Positions 55,307 to 64,000 of a stretch of 64,000 bases of DNA are shown here, piece by piece. The DNA comes from an uncultured Verrucomicrobiae bacterium. GTDB lineage: Bacteria; Verrucomicrobiota; Verrucomicrobiia; Limisphaerales; UBA1100. Location of the stretch: contig CALKBX010000005.1 of assembly GCA_937775205.1 (NCBI GenBank), positions 186,001 through 250,000 on the forward strand, in the 5' to 3' direction. The position numbers were made by a program, and so were the translations under genes. Under the pieces are notes generated by a model that did not search any database, had not been told where the DNA came from, and was given only the letters and a program-made list of their open reading frames with translations. Position 1 is the first letter of the stretch. Each line of letters begins with the position of its first letter.

Positions 55307-56113
55307 CTACTTCGGCGGCGCGCACCGGCTACACGGCCTATACTTCTGCCGCGCCAACCCCAACGCCATCTCAATCTTCGACTTGGCTAGAAAGCGGCAG
55401 CTGTCCCGGTGATACGTGCCTCCGGTTCGAGTCACGAACACCTTCGCCTTCATGTCAGCAGCGGGCGGCTTGGCCACAGACTTGAGCAGCGGCGGCCCGC
55501 ACACCCCGCACGCCGTGTATTTGCCCAGCACACGTTGCAGTGTGGTCGGCACCTTGGACTTGGTCACAAACCGGCAATCTTCCCGGTGATACTTCGTACC
55601 GGTGAGGCTGACAAACACCGCCGTGTTCGGTTGGCCGATTTCAATCAGGGCAACGCCCTTGCCGCGCCGGAAATCCCACGGGGGCGTCTGATTAGGCTGC
55701 GACCAAATCCCGCGCTTGGCCGCCTTTGCCTTGGTCTCCGCCGCTGCCATTGTCTTGTCCTTGCTGTAAAACTTGTAGTGCCACGCCAAGCCTGCCTTAA
55801 CCAACTCGAGATTCACCCACTCCTCGCCGAGATACACATTGCCGAGGATGCGCTTGTAGCGGTCCATCTCGTCCCACTTCACCGTGACGCTCTTGCCGAA
55901 AACTTTCTGCGAGAGGAATTGCTTGGCCTTGGAGCCGAATGGTTGGCGGGACTCGGGGCAGTCAATGTGCTGAAGGCGAACCTTGTGCTGCTTGTTGCCC
56001 TCGGCCAGTACGGTGATGGTGTCACCGTCAGCTACACCCACCACCTTGCCCGTAAACTCAAAGGCGGAGGCCGTGAAGGCGAGGAGGAGCGTTAGGAGAA
56101 GGAACTGCTTCAT
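55307..56113 (-). CDS. Secreted thermonuclease-like nuclease with two Cys modules
   Basis: 268 residues from ATG 56113, which gives a signal peptide (KQFLLLTLLLAFTASAFE). The staphylococcal-nuclease domain covers residues 20-145: GVADGDTITVL, the catalytic region VRLQHIDCPESRQPFG, and RILGNVYL. After a linker two similar Cys units follow (YHREDCRFV ... CGVC and YHRDSCRFL ... CSRC). Such enzymes degrade extracellular DNA or RNA; the Cys units may bind metal. The same unit makes up the 91-residue protein at 53.3 kb. Confidence 0.88.
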   Translation of the reverse strand: MKQFLLLTLLLAFTASAFEFTGKVVGVADGDTITVLAEGNKQHKVRLQHIDCPESRQPFGSKAKQFLSQKVFGKSVTVKWDEMDRYKRILGNVYLGEEWVNLELVKAGLAWHYKFYSKDKTMAAAETKAKAAKRGIWSQPNQTPPWDFRRGKGVALIEIGQPNTAVFVSLTGTKYHREDCRFVTKSKVPTTLQRVLGKYTACGVCGPPLLKSVAKPPAADMKAKVFVTRTGGTYHRDSCRFLAKSKIEMALGLARQKYRPCSRCAPPK

Positions 56114-56341
56114 GCCCGCCACCCTACGCCTCACCGGCACGCCTGCTCAAGGACTGAAAAAAGCCACCCCCGCCTATTACAAAAATAATCTGATTGCCCG
56201 AACGCGTCACCGTTCTGGCCGTATCAAACGGCAGGAACGTGCCCCGGCTCTTGTGCCACTTTCATACACGCACACCTGTCGGCCTGAATTGAGTTGCCTC
56301 TGAAAAAGCCGGCATCATCGAACACGATTAAACGTGGAAAT

Positions 56342-56371
56342 AGACTTGGGTCTCACCGTGATTGATGATTT
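56342..56371. repeat. 30-bp direct repeat, left copy
   Basis: AGACTTGGGTCTCACCGTGA plus ten more bases, identical to 60895-60924. Weaker similarity continues for some 45 bases at both places. The pair encloses the DUF1592/DUF1552 genes and an integrase remnant. Confidence 0.8.
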
Positions 56372-56489
56372 GTCTGATATGATCGACTGGATGAAGGGAG
56401 AAGGGATGTTTGACAAGCCTGCAGCCGTTTTCATTCAAAGTGAAATGCATGGTATGATGAATGGCGCACGAAAAAACCAAGTCGGATCA

Positions 56490-58943
56490 ATGCGCAGAAT
56501 GAAGGGCTTCATAAACATACCGGCTAAGCGGGGGATTGGGTTGCTGGGTATCATGGCAGCCCTGTCGGTGGCGGCAGGACTACTGGGAATCGGGCTGGTT
56601 CAAACTGCGCGTGCGGCTGGTCCAGACTTTTCACAGGACGGCGCACCTTTTTTGAAGAAGTACTGCCTTGAGTGCCATAGCGGTGATGACCCGAAGGCGG
56701 AACTTTCTCTAGAGGGATACACGGACTCTGCATCCGTCGTCAAAGGGCGGAAGACGTTTGTAAAAGTGCTGCGGATGCTGGCTATCGGAGAGATGCCGCC
56801 GAAGAAAAAGCCACGCCCGACAGTGGTTACAGTGGAGGCGTTCACGGAGCACGTGAAGGCGGTTTGGGATTTTTCGGATCGCAACGCGAAACCGGATCCA
56901 GGCCGCGTGACCATGCGGCGACTCAATCGGGTAGAGTACCGTAACACGGTGCGCGATTTACTCGGGGTGGATTTTGATCCTACCGAAAGTTTTCCATCCG
57001 ATGACATCGGACACGGGTTTGACAACATAGGAGATGTGCTCTCGCTCTCGCCGGTGTTGATGGAACGATATCTCGATGCTGCGGAAACAATTTCGCAACG
57101 GGTCATTTCAGTGAATCCAGGAAAACCTGCGGTACGATATCTTGCCGGGATATATCTCCAGCCGGGCGGAAGCACGACAAAGAATCAGTTTCGGCGAATG
57201 GATCCTTCAGCAAAGGATGCCAAGTTATCGGGACCTTTCACTGCGCCGGGTGGTTATTTAAAACTCACGGCGGATGCCGAGTTGTTTTATCGCGCAACGT
57301 TGTATGCGGAAACAAAGAGCAAGGAGCCGGTGAAGGTGGTGTTATACATACAAGGCGGTGGTGTAAAAAAGGGGTCCAGTGCGCAGGAATTGGCGAAGGT
57401 ATTCGGGGGCGAGCTGCCACGGCTGAAGGGTGCAAAGATATTAAAGACATTTGAAATTACCGCACGCGATACAAAAACCCCACAAACCGTGGAGGTTCGC
57501 ATTTCCCGGGTAGCGGTATCGAACGCTGGCATTGCATTAGTAAAACCAACCTCAGGCAAGCCACATGCGATTTTGCATATTCGACATCTTTGGACTGAGG
57601 GCCCGTTGGAGACACGCCCAAAATCGCACTTGATGCTGCTCGGCTCGAAATCGGACAAACCGGACACAGCACGCCAGCAGGAGATCATCGCGCACCTGTT
57701 GCAACGTGCGTACCGCCGTACGCCCACCAAGGTGGAAACCGATCGCGTGCTACAATTTGCAAACGCACAGATGGACGCAGGACTTAAATGGGAGGAGGCG
57801 ATGCAAAAGGTGCTGCAGGTGGTGTTGTGCTCACCGAAGTTTCTCTTTCGCGTGGAAATGGACGACCGTCCATCTGCACCCGAATCGCGGGCGATTGATG
57901 AATTTCACCTTGCCTCGCGACTGTCCTATTTCCTCTGGAGCAGTATGCCCGATGACATGCTGCTTGATCTTGCGGCCAAACGTCAGCTCACCGCCAACCT
58001 CAATGCACAGGTCAAGCGAATGCTGGCCGATGAACGGGCGGGCGAATTGGGGCGTAACTTCGTGCAGCAATGGCTGCAGATTCAGCGACTCAAGACTGTC
58101 GCGCCGGATCCAAAGTTGTTCCCTGCGTTTAATGAACCATTGCGGCAGGCCATGTTGCGGGAAACCGAATTGTTCTTTGAGGCAATTATGAAGGAAGACA
58201 GAAGTGTTCTGGATTTAATCGATTCAGACTTCACTTTTCTAAACGCGCCTTTGGCCAAGCATTACGGCATCACAATAACAGGTGATGAAAAACCGAAGAC
58301 ATTGAAATTTAAGGGCGCTGATTTTCAGCGTGTTTTGCTTCCCGATCGAAAACGTGGCGGCTTACTCACGCAGGCGAGTGTCCTGACAGTAACCTCTAAT
58401 CCGACCCGCACCTCACCGGTAAAGCGTGGTCGCTGGGTACTCGAACAGATTCTTGGCTCGCCCCCGCCACCCCCTCCTCCAAATGTCCCTGAATTGGATG
58501 AGTCCGGGAAGACATTAAGTGCCGACACCTTGCGAAAGCGCATGGAGATCCATCGCAAGAACCCCAGCTGCGCAAACTGCCATGCGAAGATGGATCCAAT
58601 CGGGTTTGCGCTGGAAAACTACGACGCTATTGGAGGCTACCGCACACAGGACGGTGGACAGGATATTGATGCGGCGGGGGAGTTTGCCGACGGGACAAAA
58701 TTCAACGGATCTGAAGATTTAAAGACTATTATCAGTCAAAAGAAGGAATTGTTTGTGCGCTGTCTTTCTGAGAAGATGTTGACGTATGCGTTAGGGCGTG
58801 GATTGTCATATTATGACCGCCCCGCAATAGAAAAAATCGCGAAGGCATTGGCCAGTAATAACTACAAATTTTCCGTGTTGGTGAGGGAAATCGTCAAAAG
58901 CGAACCCTTCGGCATGCGACGCGGGTATAAACCAGAGGATTAA
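56490..58943 (+). CDS. DUF1592-family (PSD1/PSCyt) secreted cytochrome-type protein
   Basis: About 817 residues from ATG 56490, which gives a basic start and hydrophobic segment (GLLGIMAALSVAAGLLGIGL); the track's 52-residue extension lies in the repeat. A c-type cytochrome motif CLECHSG comes first, then DUF1587 (RRLNRVEYRNTVRDLLGVDF), DUF1595, DUF1592 (FHLASRLSYFLWSSMPDDML), DUF1588 with CANCHAKMDPIGFALENYD, and DUF1585 at the end. The family is common in planctomycetes and verrucomicrobia, is paired with DUF1552 proteins, and has no proven reaction. Confidence 0.92.
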   Translation: MRRMKGFINIPAKRGIGLLGIMAALSVAAGLLGIGLVQTARAAGPDFSQDGAPFLKKYCLECHSGDDPKAELSLEGYTDSASVVKGRKTFVKVLRMLAIGEMPPKKKPRPTVVTVEAFTEHVKAVWDFSDRNAKPDPGRVTMRRLNRVEYRNTVRDLLGVDFDPTESFPSDDIGHGFDNIGDVLSLSPVLMERYLDAAETISQRVISVNPGKPAVRYLAGIYLQPGGSTTKNQFRRMDPSAKDAKLSGPFTAPGGYLKLTADAELFYRATLYAETKSKEPVKVVLYIQGGGVKKGSSAQELAKVFGGELPRLKGAKILKTFEITARDTKTPQTVEVRISRVAVSNAGIALVKPTSGKPHAILHIRHLWTEGPLETRPKSHLMLLGSKSDKPDTARQQEIIAHLLQRAYRRTPTKVETDRVLQFANAQMDAGLKWEEAMQKVLQVVLCSPKFLFRVEMDDRPSAPESRAIDEFHLASRLSYFLWSSMPDDMLLDLAAKRQLTANLNAQVKRMLADERAGELGRNFVQQWLQIQRLKTVAPDPKLFPAFNEPLRQAMLRETELFFEAIMKEDRSVLDLIDSDFTFLNAPLAKHYGITITGDEKPKTLKFKGADFQRVLLPDRKRGGLLTQASVLTVTSNPTRTSPVKRGRWVLEQILGSPPPPPPPNVPELDESGKTLSADTLRKRMEIHRKNPSCANCHAKMDPIGFALENYDAIGGYRTQDGGQDIDAAGEFADGTKFNGSEDLKTIISQKKELFVRCLSEKMLTYALGRGLSYYDRPAIEKIAKALASNNYKFSVLVREIVKSEPFGMRRGYKPED

Positions 58944-58946
58944 GCA

Positions 58947-60293
58947 ATGACCAACTCAACCATTTCTCGTCGGAAAATGCTCAAGGGATTGGGCGTCACA
59001 ATGTCCTTGCCCTGGCTCGAATCGATGGGCCCGTTGAACGCATGGGCCGACCAACCCACGGATGGCAAACAGGACAAAGCTGTGCCTAACAGGATGGCGT
59101 TTCTGTACGTCCCCAACGGTAAAAACATGGTCGACTGGACTCCCAAGAAAGAGGGTTCGGGCTATGATCTTCCGGAAATTTTAAAGCCACTCTCCAAGGT
59201 GCAAAAAAAATTACAGGTGCTTACCGGCCTCACCGCAGATAAGGCCCGGGCACACGGCAGCGGGGGAGGAGATCACGCACGTGCATTAGCCGCCTTCCTT
59301 ACTGGCGCACATCCCAAGAAAACCGACGGCACGGACATTCGAAATGGCATCTCTGTGGATCAAGCTGCAGCACAGGCGATGGGTAGCAAAGTGCGTTTAC
59401 CTTCTATCGAACTGGGTGCCGAGGCCGGTGCAATGGCCGGCAACTGTGACTCGGGCTATAGTTGCGTTTATTCTTCTACCATGTCATGGCGCTCAGCCAC
59501 GCAGCCTTTACCTAAAGAGGTAAATCCAAAACTTGCCTTCGAACGACTCTTTGGCGGAGGAAACAGCACAGACCGCACTAAACGCAATGCCGCACGCAAG
59601 AGCATCCTCGATTTTGTAAGGGAAGATTCCAAGGACCTCAATCGCAAGCTCAGCGTGAACGACGCTCGTAAGCTTGACGAATATTTCACGGCCATTCGTG
59701 ACATCGAGTTACGGATTGAGCGTGCTGCAAATTTGCCGCCGATACAAACGCCCGATTATCTCGCGCCTAAAGGCATCCCAGGAAACTATGAGGAGCACAT
59801 CCGCCTGATGTGCGATTTGATCGTGCTGGCTTTTCAGGCAGATGTGACGCGTGTGACCACCTTCGTGCTCGCCAATGAGGGCAGCAACAAACCCTATCCC
59901 TTCATCAAAGTATCCGAAGGGCACCACGACCTTTCACATCATGGTGGGAAAGCGGAGAAAAAGGAAAAGATTCGCTCCATCAATATTTTCCACACGCGAC
60001 AACTCGCCTACCTTCTCGAGAAGCTCGACAGCGTGAAGGAAGCCGAGGGCACCCTGCTCGATCACTCAATGATCGCCTACGGAAGTGCTAACTCCGATGG
60101 CAACGCACACAACCACGATGATCTGCCTATCTTGCTGGCTGGCGGAGGCTGCGGCACCTTAAAGCCCGGCCGACACGTGCGCTATGCTGACGAAACCCCG
60201 CTCGCCAACCTCTGGATTTCCTTGCTTAATCGGATGGATATCAAAATCGCACAACTTGGGGATAGCACTGGCGGGCTGAAGCGTTTGAGTTAA
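58947..60293 (+). CDS. DUF1552 family secreted protein
   Basis: 448 residues with a Tat-like start (TISRRKMLKGLGVTMSLPWL) and the DUF1552 body: RMAFLYVPNGKNMVDWTP, GGGDHARALAAFLTGAHP, GISVDQAAAQ and AYGSANSDGNAHNHDDLPIL with likely metal ligands. It follows the DUF1592 gene after 3 bases, the usual pair. The fold is like DUF1501/alkaline phosphatase. Function unknown. Confidence 0.93.
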   Translation: MTNSTISRRKMLKGLGVTMSLPWLESMGPLNAWADQPTDGKQDKAVPNRMAFLYVPNGKNMVDWTPKKEGSGYDLPEILKPLSKVQKKLQVLTGLTADKARAHGSGGGDHARALAAFLTGAHPKKTDGTDIRNGISVDQAAAQAMGSKVRLPSIELGAEAGAMAGNCDSGYSCVYSSTMSWRSATQPLPKEVNPKLAFERLFGGGNSTDRTKRNAARKSILDFVREDSKDLNRKLSVNDARKLDEYFTAIRDIELRIERAANLPPIQTPDYLAPKGIPGNYEEHIRLMCDLIVLAFQADVTRVTTFVLANEGSNKPYPFIKVSEGHHDLSHHGGKAEKKEKIRSINIFHTRQLAYLLEKLDSVKEAEGTLLDHSMIAYGSANSDGNAHNHDDLPILLAGGGCGTLKPGRHVRYADETPLANLWISLLNRMDIKIAQLGDSTGGLKRLS

Positions 60294-60381
60294 ATCTCCC
60301 ACCATCCTGATTCAGAGAAGTTCAAGAGGACTCTCATCTCAATCCCAATGATCTCCCAAATTCCCCGAAAAATACTGAGAT

Positions 60382-60789
60382 TTATTGAAACGAAGAATCC
60401 CACACCCCAACACATTCATTCACTGTGGGAGCAGCATAGTCGGTGTAGTTCTTGATGAAGAAATCAACACTCTCAATCAACACCTTGGCAGTCTTGTCAT
60501 CATCAATCTTCAAGTGCCCCACGGTATCCAGTCGATTGAATGCCAACTGAGCCATCTGAAGTTGTTGTTCAGTTAAAGGAGTGGATACCAGATTGATTCC
60601 ACACTCGTTTGCTTTGCTCCGACGAACGTAGATCTGGTACTGGGTTTGTGCTGACTGTTTGTCCCGTGAAGTAACTGAGTTCCATTTCCCGTCATGTTTC
60701 ACCGAGAATGACCACCAGTTGTACTTCTTGCTGAATGCTGGTTCAGTGACTCTTTCAATCACTCCGTCGTATGTTTTCCTTCTACCCAT
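60382..60789 (-). pseudogene. N-terminal remnant of a tyrosine integrase
   Basis: 135 residues: RRKTYDGVIERVTEPAFSKK and WWSFSVKHDGKWNSVTSRDK form an arm-type beta pattern; LTEQQLQMAQLAFNRLDTVG and KVLIESVDFFIKNYT then match the linker helices seen in the truncated integrase at 48 kb. No core or catalytic domain follows. It lies just inside the right 30-bp repeat. The assignment is by pattern and order only; a free-standing small protein cannot be excluded. Confidence 0.45.
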
Positions 60790-60894
60790 ACCACTATTAT
60801 GGCTTCAGGTGGTGGGGAAATCCACTGGGGACTCAGAGAATTATTCGTGGATACAACTGTGTAATCTGTGTCGAGAGATGTGAGATCTCCCGGG

Positions 60895-60924
60895 AGACTT
60901 GGGTCTCACCGTGATTGATGATTT
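60895..60924. repeat. 30-bp direct repeat, right copy
   Basis: Identical to 56342-56371. The rest of 60790-61043 holds no gene I can support. Confidence 0.8.
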
Positions 60925-61043
60925 ACCTGAGACGATCAGGGTGGGTGAAGGGGAGAAGGAAGGATTTGTTCATTTAAAAGTTAAAGGCCCGCAAAACATG
61001 AACCTTATGGATATTCTTTTTGTTTCAGAAGCTTTCCCCCGGA

Positions 61044-62195
61044 TCATTCTCCAGGTTGAAGAGGCAGGCGCGCCACTTTTCCGCGCAGCCGGACTCTGCC
61101 ACTGACAGGCTCGCCGGCGCGGACATCTTCCTCGGTAAAAGTCGCCATCAAAACTTCGCCGAGGGGAGTGCGCTGGTGATCGTAGATGATGTAAATCCTG
61201 CCATCCTTGGCCTGCACGCCATCGGGATAGGTGACGTCCTCACGTTCGTCGATCATTAAGCCACCACTCCAAGTCTTGCCGTCGTCATCCGACACGTAGG
61301 CGGTGAGTTGCTCGCGCGGGACGCGTTTGTCGAGCGGGCCATGCTTTACCAGTAGCAGACTGCCTGACATCAAACGGCGAACGAAAAAGCGTGCAGTGCA
61401 GTGCTTGATTTCGCTGCGTTGCACGGGGGTCCATGTTTTGCCCCGGTCAGTGGAAATGGTTTCGGCCAGACCCTGCATCCGCACCAGCATCCACAGTGAT
61501 CCGTCTTTGCGCTCGACGATCATCGGCTCGTCCGGGCCGCGCTTTTTTGGATCGGCGATGTTGGCGGTGCCGCGAAGCGAAAAGCTTTCGCCCTGATCGG
61601 TCGACGCGTAGACCTTAATACTGTTATCCGTTTTCCATACCGACGAGGTCAGCAGCCAGTCGCCATCGGAGAGCACCGTCGGCTTGTTGAGCATGATACC
61701 GTCGCCCAGCCGACGCGGAGCGGACCACTGAAGTTCATCCGCATCGGGATTATCGCTGACAATGGCAAAGATACCATAACGTCCGTCCTGAACTCCAAAA
61801 GCCTGTCCCCAGAAAACCCACAGTCGCCCCTGTGGATCGATCCAGTTCGTCGCCGACATGGCGCGCACGCCCCGGCGGGGTAGAATCATGAGCTGCGCGT
61901 CCGACCATGACTTGCCGTCATCGTCGCTGAAGGTTAGCACCTGATAGTTTCGCGAACTTTCCACGTCGCGTCCGTACACTGCCCACAATCGGCCCTTCGC
62001 GGTGCGCGCGATTCCGGGGACGCCCTGACGTTTCGTCGGCGGGATGTGAAAACGCCACGGGTTGACGATGACGTGCGCGGGTTTGAGGGCAATGTCAGGA
62101 TCGGCCGGCTCTGCGGCGGCGCTGAGGTCTGCAATCGCGACTGCAGCAGCTGTCGCGAAGAGAAGTGCGTTCAGGCGAAGTTTCGGGGATTTCAT
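61044..62195 (-). CDS. Secreted sialidase/BNR-repeat-like protein
   Basis: 383 residues from ATG 62195 with a signal peptide (LRLNALLFATAAAVAIADLS). Several Asp-box repeats are present (SDDDGKSWSDAQ, STDQGESFS, STDRGKTWTPV, SDDDGKTWSGG), the mark of a six-bladed sialidase-like propeller. FRIP-like RFHIPPTKRQGVPG near the start and RDVTYPDGVQ-like DVTYPDGVQ late are consistent with exo-sialidase-like or related hydrolases; the catalytic set is not fully evident. The track start MMQLTP at 62213 is an alternative. It lies 33 bases after the DUF4838 gene. Confidence 0.82.
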   Translation of the reverse strand: MKSPKLRLNALLFATAAAVAIADLSAAAEPADPDIALKPAHVIVNPWRFHIPPTKRQGVPGIARTAKGRLWAVYGRDVESSRNYQVLTFSDDDGKSWSDAQLMILPRRGVRAMSATNWIDPQGRLWVFWGQAFGVQDGRYGIFAIVSDNPDADELQWSAPRRLGDGIMLNKPTVLSDGDWLLTSSVWKTDNSIKVYASTDQGESFSLRGTANIADPKKRGPDEPMIVERKDGSLWMLVRMQGLAETISTDRGKTWTPVQRSEIKHCTARFFVRRLMSGSLLLVKHGPLDKRVPREQLTAYVSDDDGKTWSGGLMIDEREDVTYPDGVQAKDGRIYIIYDHQRTPLGEVLMATFTEEDVRAGEPVSGRVRLRGKVARLPLQPGE

Positions 62196-62228
62196 GGGAG
62201 TGAGTTGCATCATTATTTCAATCAGTTT

Positions 62229-64000
62229 CTATTCTATTACCATCTTCGCGAAGCGTTCGGGCACGTGATAGCTGCGCGTGCCGGTGTGCGGAAAAGACCA
62301 GGAGGTTTTTCCTGACGGGCGGACACGCGTGCGACCGACGTTCATATACCAGGGGCTGTCCATGCCGGGCTTCGCGCCGACGACGTGGTGATTCGGATCG
62401 GCGGCTCCTTCTTCGGCATCGACGACGGGGATGCGAACGACGACGCTCCAGAAATCGTCGCCGCGCTCAGTCTTCACCGTGGCGTTCGATTTCCAGCGCT
62501 GATTCAGGCGGCCGTGGCGATCGGCGTCGAAGATTTTCCCGTCCGGATTGACTTCGATCTGGTAATACGCGTGGCCCTGGGTTTCGAGCTGGATCGCGAC
62601 GCTGTCCCCGGTCCACACGTCGTCAGTCACGAATAGGTTCTTCATGTCAGGCTCGTCGCATTTGATCTCGAAAATGACCGCGCCCTCATCGTCCCAGCGA
62701 ACCTTGAATCGCGTCTTGGTTCCCACTGCTTTACCGGACTCAATGTCGACCAGCGCGTAACTGCGCAAGAACTTCTTCGAGTCGGTCGGGCGACCGACAA
62801 TCGTCGGCGCCTCTTTTCGGGGATCTCCCATTTCGGCCAGCCGCGCAACGGTCTGGCGCAGATCGTCCGGTTCGGGCAGCTCATCCAACATCATCGCGAT
62901 ACGTTGGCGGTAGACTGAATCACCGGCGGTATCGCGCGCTTTGGCGAGCATTTCGAGAAACTTCAGCCGGTCTTCGAGGGCAACGTTAGTCGCGCTCGTC
63001 GCCTTCACACCGGCGAGAATCGGAGCCTCCGTATAAGCGCGTTCAGCGAATTCGATCGCGGCCTTCATTTCGGTTGCGACGGGGCCGAAGAAGTTTTTGT
63101 AGTAATCATCGAGCAGGGCGTCGACGTCCTGATCCGCGTCCCAGTAGAGGCGGGAGAGCACGTAGAGGTTCATGTGATTCAGGGCTGGGTGATACCATTT
63201 CGCACGCCGCTGGCTGACCTCGTTGCAGTCGCCGAGCGACACGCCTTTGAGGGCTCGCATCTCGCGGGCCATGGCGTGAGGCTGGAAAATGGGAAAGGGC
63301 TCGGGCTCGTCCTCCGTGCCCCAGAGGCTGTATCGGTTGTTCTCCACGCGCAGAAGGCGACCGGGGTGGAGTTTTTCGCGCCATGCGTTTACCTGAGCGG
63401 TGAAGGATTCCCAATGCTCGTCGTTCATGAACCGGGGCCGACCGCGATTGGAAAGGAAGACGCCGACGTTGGGCGTGAATTTCTCGACGTTTCCCGGCGG
63501 CTCGACGTAGCTGGTGTAGGCCCCGCCCGAGACCAGCCGGTCGGGGTGCGTTTTGTAGAGCGCACGACCAACGCGATCGATGAAGCCCCAGACAAGGTCG
63601 GAAGGCGACTGTCCCGCGCACTTGTCGCATTGGCAGCGTTTGAAACCGTCGGTCGGCCAGAGCGAAACATGCGGTTCGTCGTAGTGATCGAACAGGAACT
63701 GCGCGAATTTGATCGTCTCTTGCTCGAGACCTTCGGAGCTGTAGCAGGCGGTGCCGTAACCTTTATGCGATGTGTCGCGTTTGTCGCCTATCAGTGCGTA
63801 GAAATCGGGGTGAGCCTCTTTCATGGCGTCCCTGCGGTGCACGAAAACATGACCGTGGGCATAACCGAGGTTGCCGAGCACGTGGTAGCTGGAATTGATG
63901 CCGATTCGGCGGCCCCAAATGACATCGTGCCAGGAAAAGCCTGAGTAGTTATACCAGTTGGCATAGCGCAGCGGGTAATCAGGCCGAATCGTTGTATCGC
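62229..64000 (-). CDS. DUF4838 family protein, 5' part outside the window
   Basis: The frame stays open to the window edge (upstream of the track's GTG it reads RPDYPLRYANWYNYSGFSWH), so the start is missing. The glycoside-hydrolase-like DUF4838 domain shows SLWPTDGFKRCQCDKCAG, YTSYVEPPGNVEKFTPNVG and KWYHPALNHMNLYVLSRLYW. The last 170 residues are a CBM9-like sugar-binding domain (FLRSYALVDIESGKAVGTKT, VWTGDSVAIQLETQGHAYYQ). It is probably secreted and acts on polysaccharides, possibly glucuronic-acid-containing ones (inference). In the same direction as the sialidase-like gene. Confidence 0.88.
   Translation of the reverse strand, partial: DTTIRPDYPLRYANWYNYSGFSWHDVIWGRRIGINSSYHVLGNLGYAHGHVFVHRRDAMKEAHPDFYALIGDKRDTSHKGYGTACYSSEGLEQETIKFAQFLFDHYDEPHVSLWPTDGFKRCQCDKCAGQSPSDLVWGFIDRVGRALYKTHPDRLVSGGAYTSYVEPPGNVEKFTPNVGVFLSNRGRPRFMNDEHWESFTAQVNAWREKLHPGRLLRVENNRYSLWGTEDEPEPFPIFQPHAMAREMRALKGVSLGDCNEVSQRRAKWYHPALNHMNLYVLSRLYWDADQDVDALLDDYYKNFFGPVATEMKAAIEFAERAYTEAPILAGVKATSATNVALEDRLKFLEMLAKARDTAGDSVYRQRIAMMLDELPEPDDLRQTVARLAEMGDPRKEAPTIVGRPTDSKKFLRSYALVDIESGKAVGTKTRFKVRWDDEGAVIFEIKCDEPDMKNLFVTDDVWTGDSVAIQLETQGHAYYQIEVNPDGKIFDADRHGRLNQRWKSNATVKTERGDDFWSVVVRIPVVDAEEGAADPNHHVVGAKPGMDSPWYMNVGRTRVRPSGKTSWSFPHTGTRSYHVPERFAKMVIE

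Noticed and set aside
48665-56265. TTGTGCCACTTTCA at about 48665 and 56252 as an att pair of the second module
   Set aside because: A 14-base match is expected several times by chance in 64 kb, and nothing else supports a border at 56.25 kb.

Overview
The window looks like a chromosomal segment of a member of Verrucomicrobiota (inference; a subdivision-3/Pedosphaera-like aquatic lineage fits best). The reasons are the mix of a formylglycine-type sulfatase, paired DUF1549/DUF1553 + DUF1501 and DUF1592-type + DUF1552 secreted proteins, a DUF4838 protein, a BNR/sialidase-like protein, and an alternative complex III (ActABCDEF) operon in GC-rich DNA. Several genes carry single-base frame breaks. 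Some look like real decay and others could be assembly errors.

Layout. 1-16 kb: a decayed secreted-protein gene, a sulfatase, a SET-domain protein, rhodanese, an EamA transporter, a glutaredoxin-lipA-ligA run, a small TPR protein, a DsrE-like trio followed by an FdxA-like ferredoxin, a lipoprotein gene flanked by a 60-bp direct duplication, pyrF, an unknown anchored protein, mfd (frame break near its 3' end) and a TPR protein. 16.2-17.6 kb: mtnA (frameshifted), a 207-bp palindromic element with perfect 25-bp inverted ends, and tRNA-Cys. 17.75-30.08 kb: one tightly overlapping respiratory operon, actABCDEF, two tandem monoheme cytochromes, a CcoN-like subunit that appears to lack most active-site ligands, a CcoO-like cytochrome with a large coiled-coil insertion, and a CcoP-like monoheme cytochrome, closed by a strong hairpin terminator. 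I read this as a quinol-oxidising complex III wired to a non-canonical, perhaps non-oxidase, cbb3-derived module. 30.1-32.1 kb: DUF2835, an ECF-type sigma factor and its likely membrane anti-sigma partner.

32,087-48,540 is a genomic island inserted at the 3' end of tRNA-Leu(CAA). A 28-bp direct repeat of the tRNA 3' end marks both borders, similar short repeats lie just inside each border, and a truncated integrase sits beside the intact tRNA. Cargo: a terminase-small-subunit-like HTH protein, TspO, CIA30, membrane and DoxX-like proteins, a DUF1501/DUF1553 pair, fragments of an enolase-superfamily gene and an amidohydrolase, a TPR pseudogene, a von Willebrand A protein with a tiny coupled ORF, convergent acidic proteins of unknown function, and several small or broken genes.

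48.7-51.8 kb is a second mobile module: a tyrosine recombinase with a frame break at its N terminus, a basic protein, an excisionase-like HTH protein, a 46-residue ORF missed by the ORF track, and a replication-protein-like gene. 51.8-56.1 kb is a patch of short genes with repeated junction sequences: a Sel1-repeat pseudogene, a Cys-motif secreted protein, a TPR paralogue, small membrane proteins and a secreted thermonuclease. 56.3-60.9 kb holds a DUF1592/DUF1552 pair plus an integrase remnant between 30-bp direct repeats. 61-64 kb ends with a sialidase-like protein and a DUF4838 protein that runs off the window.
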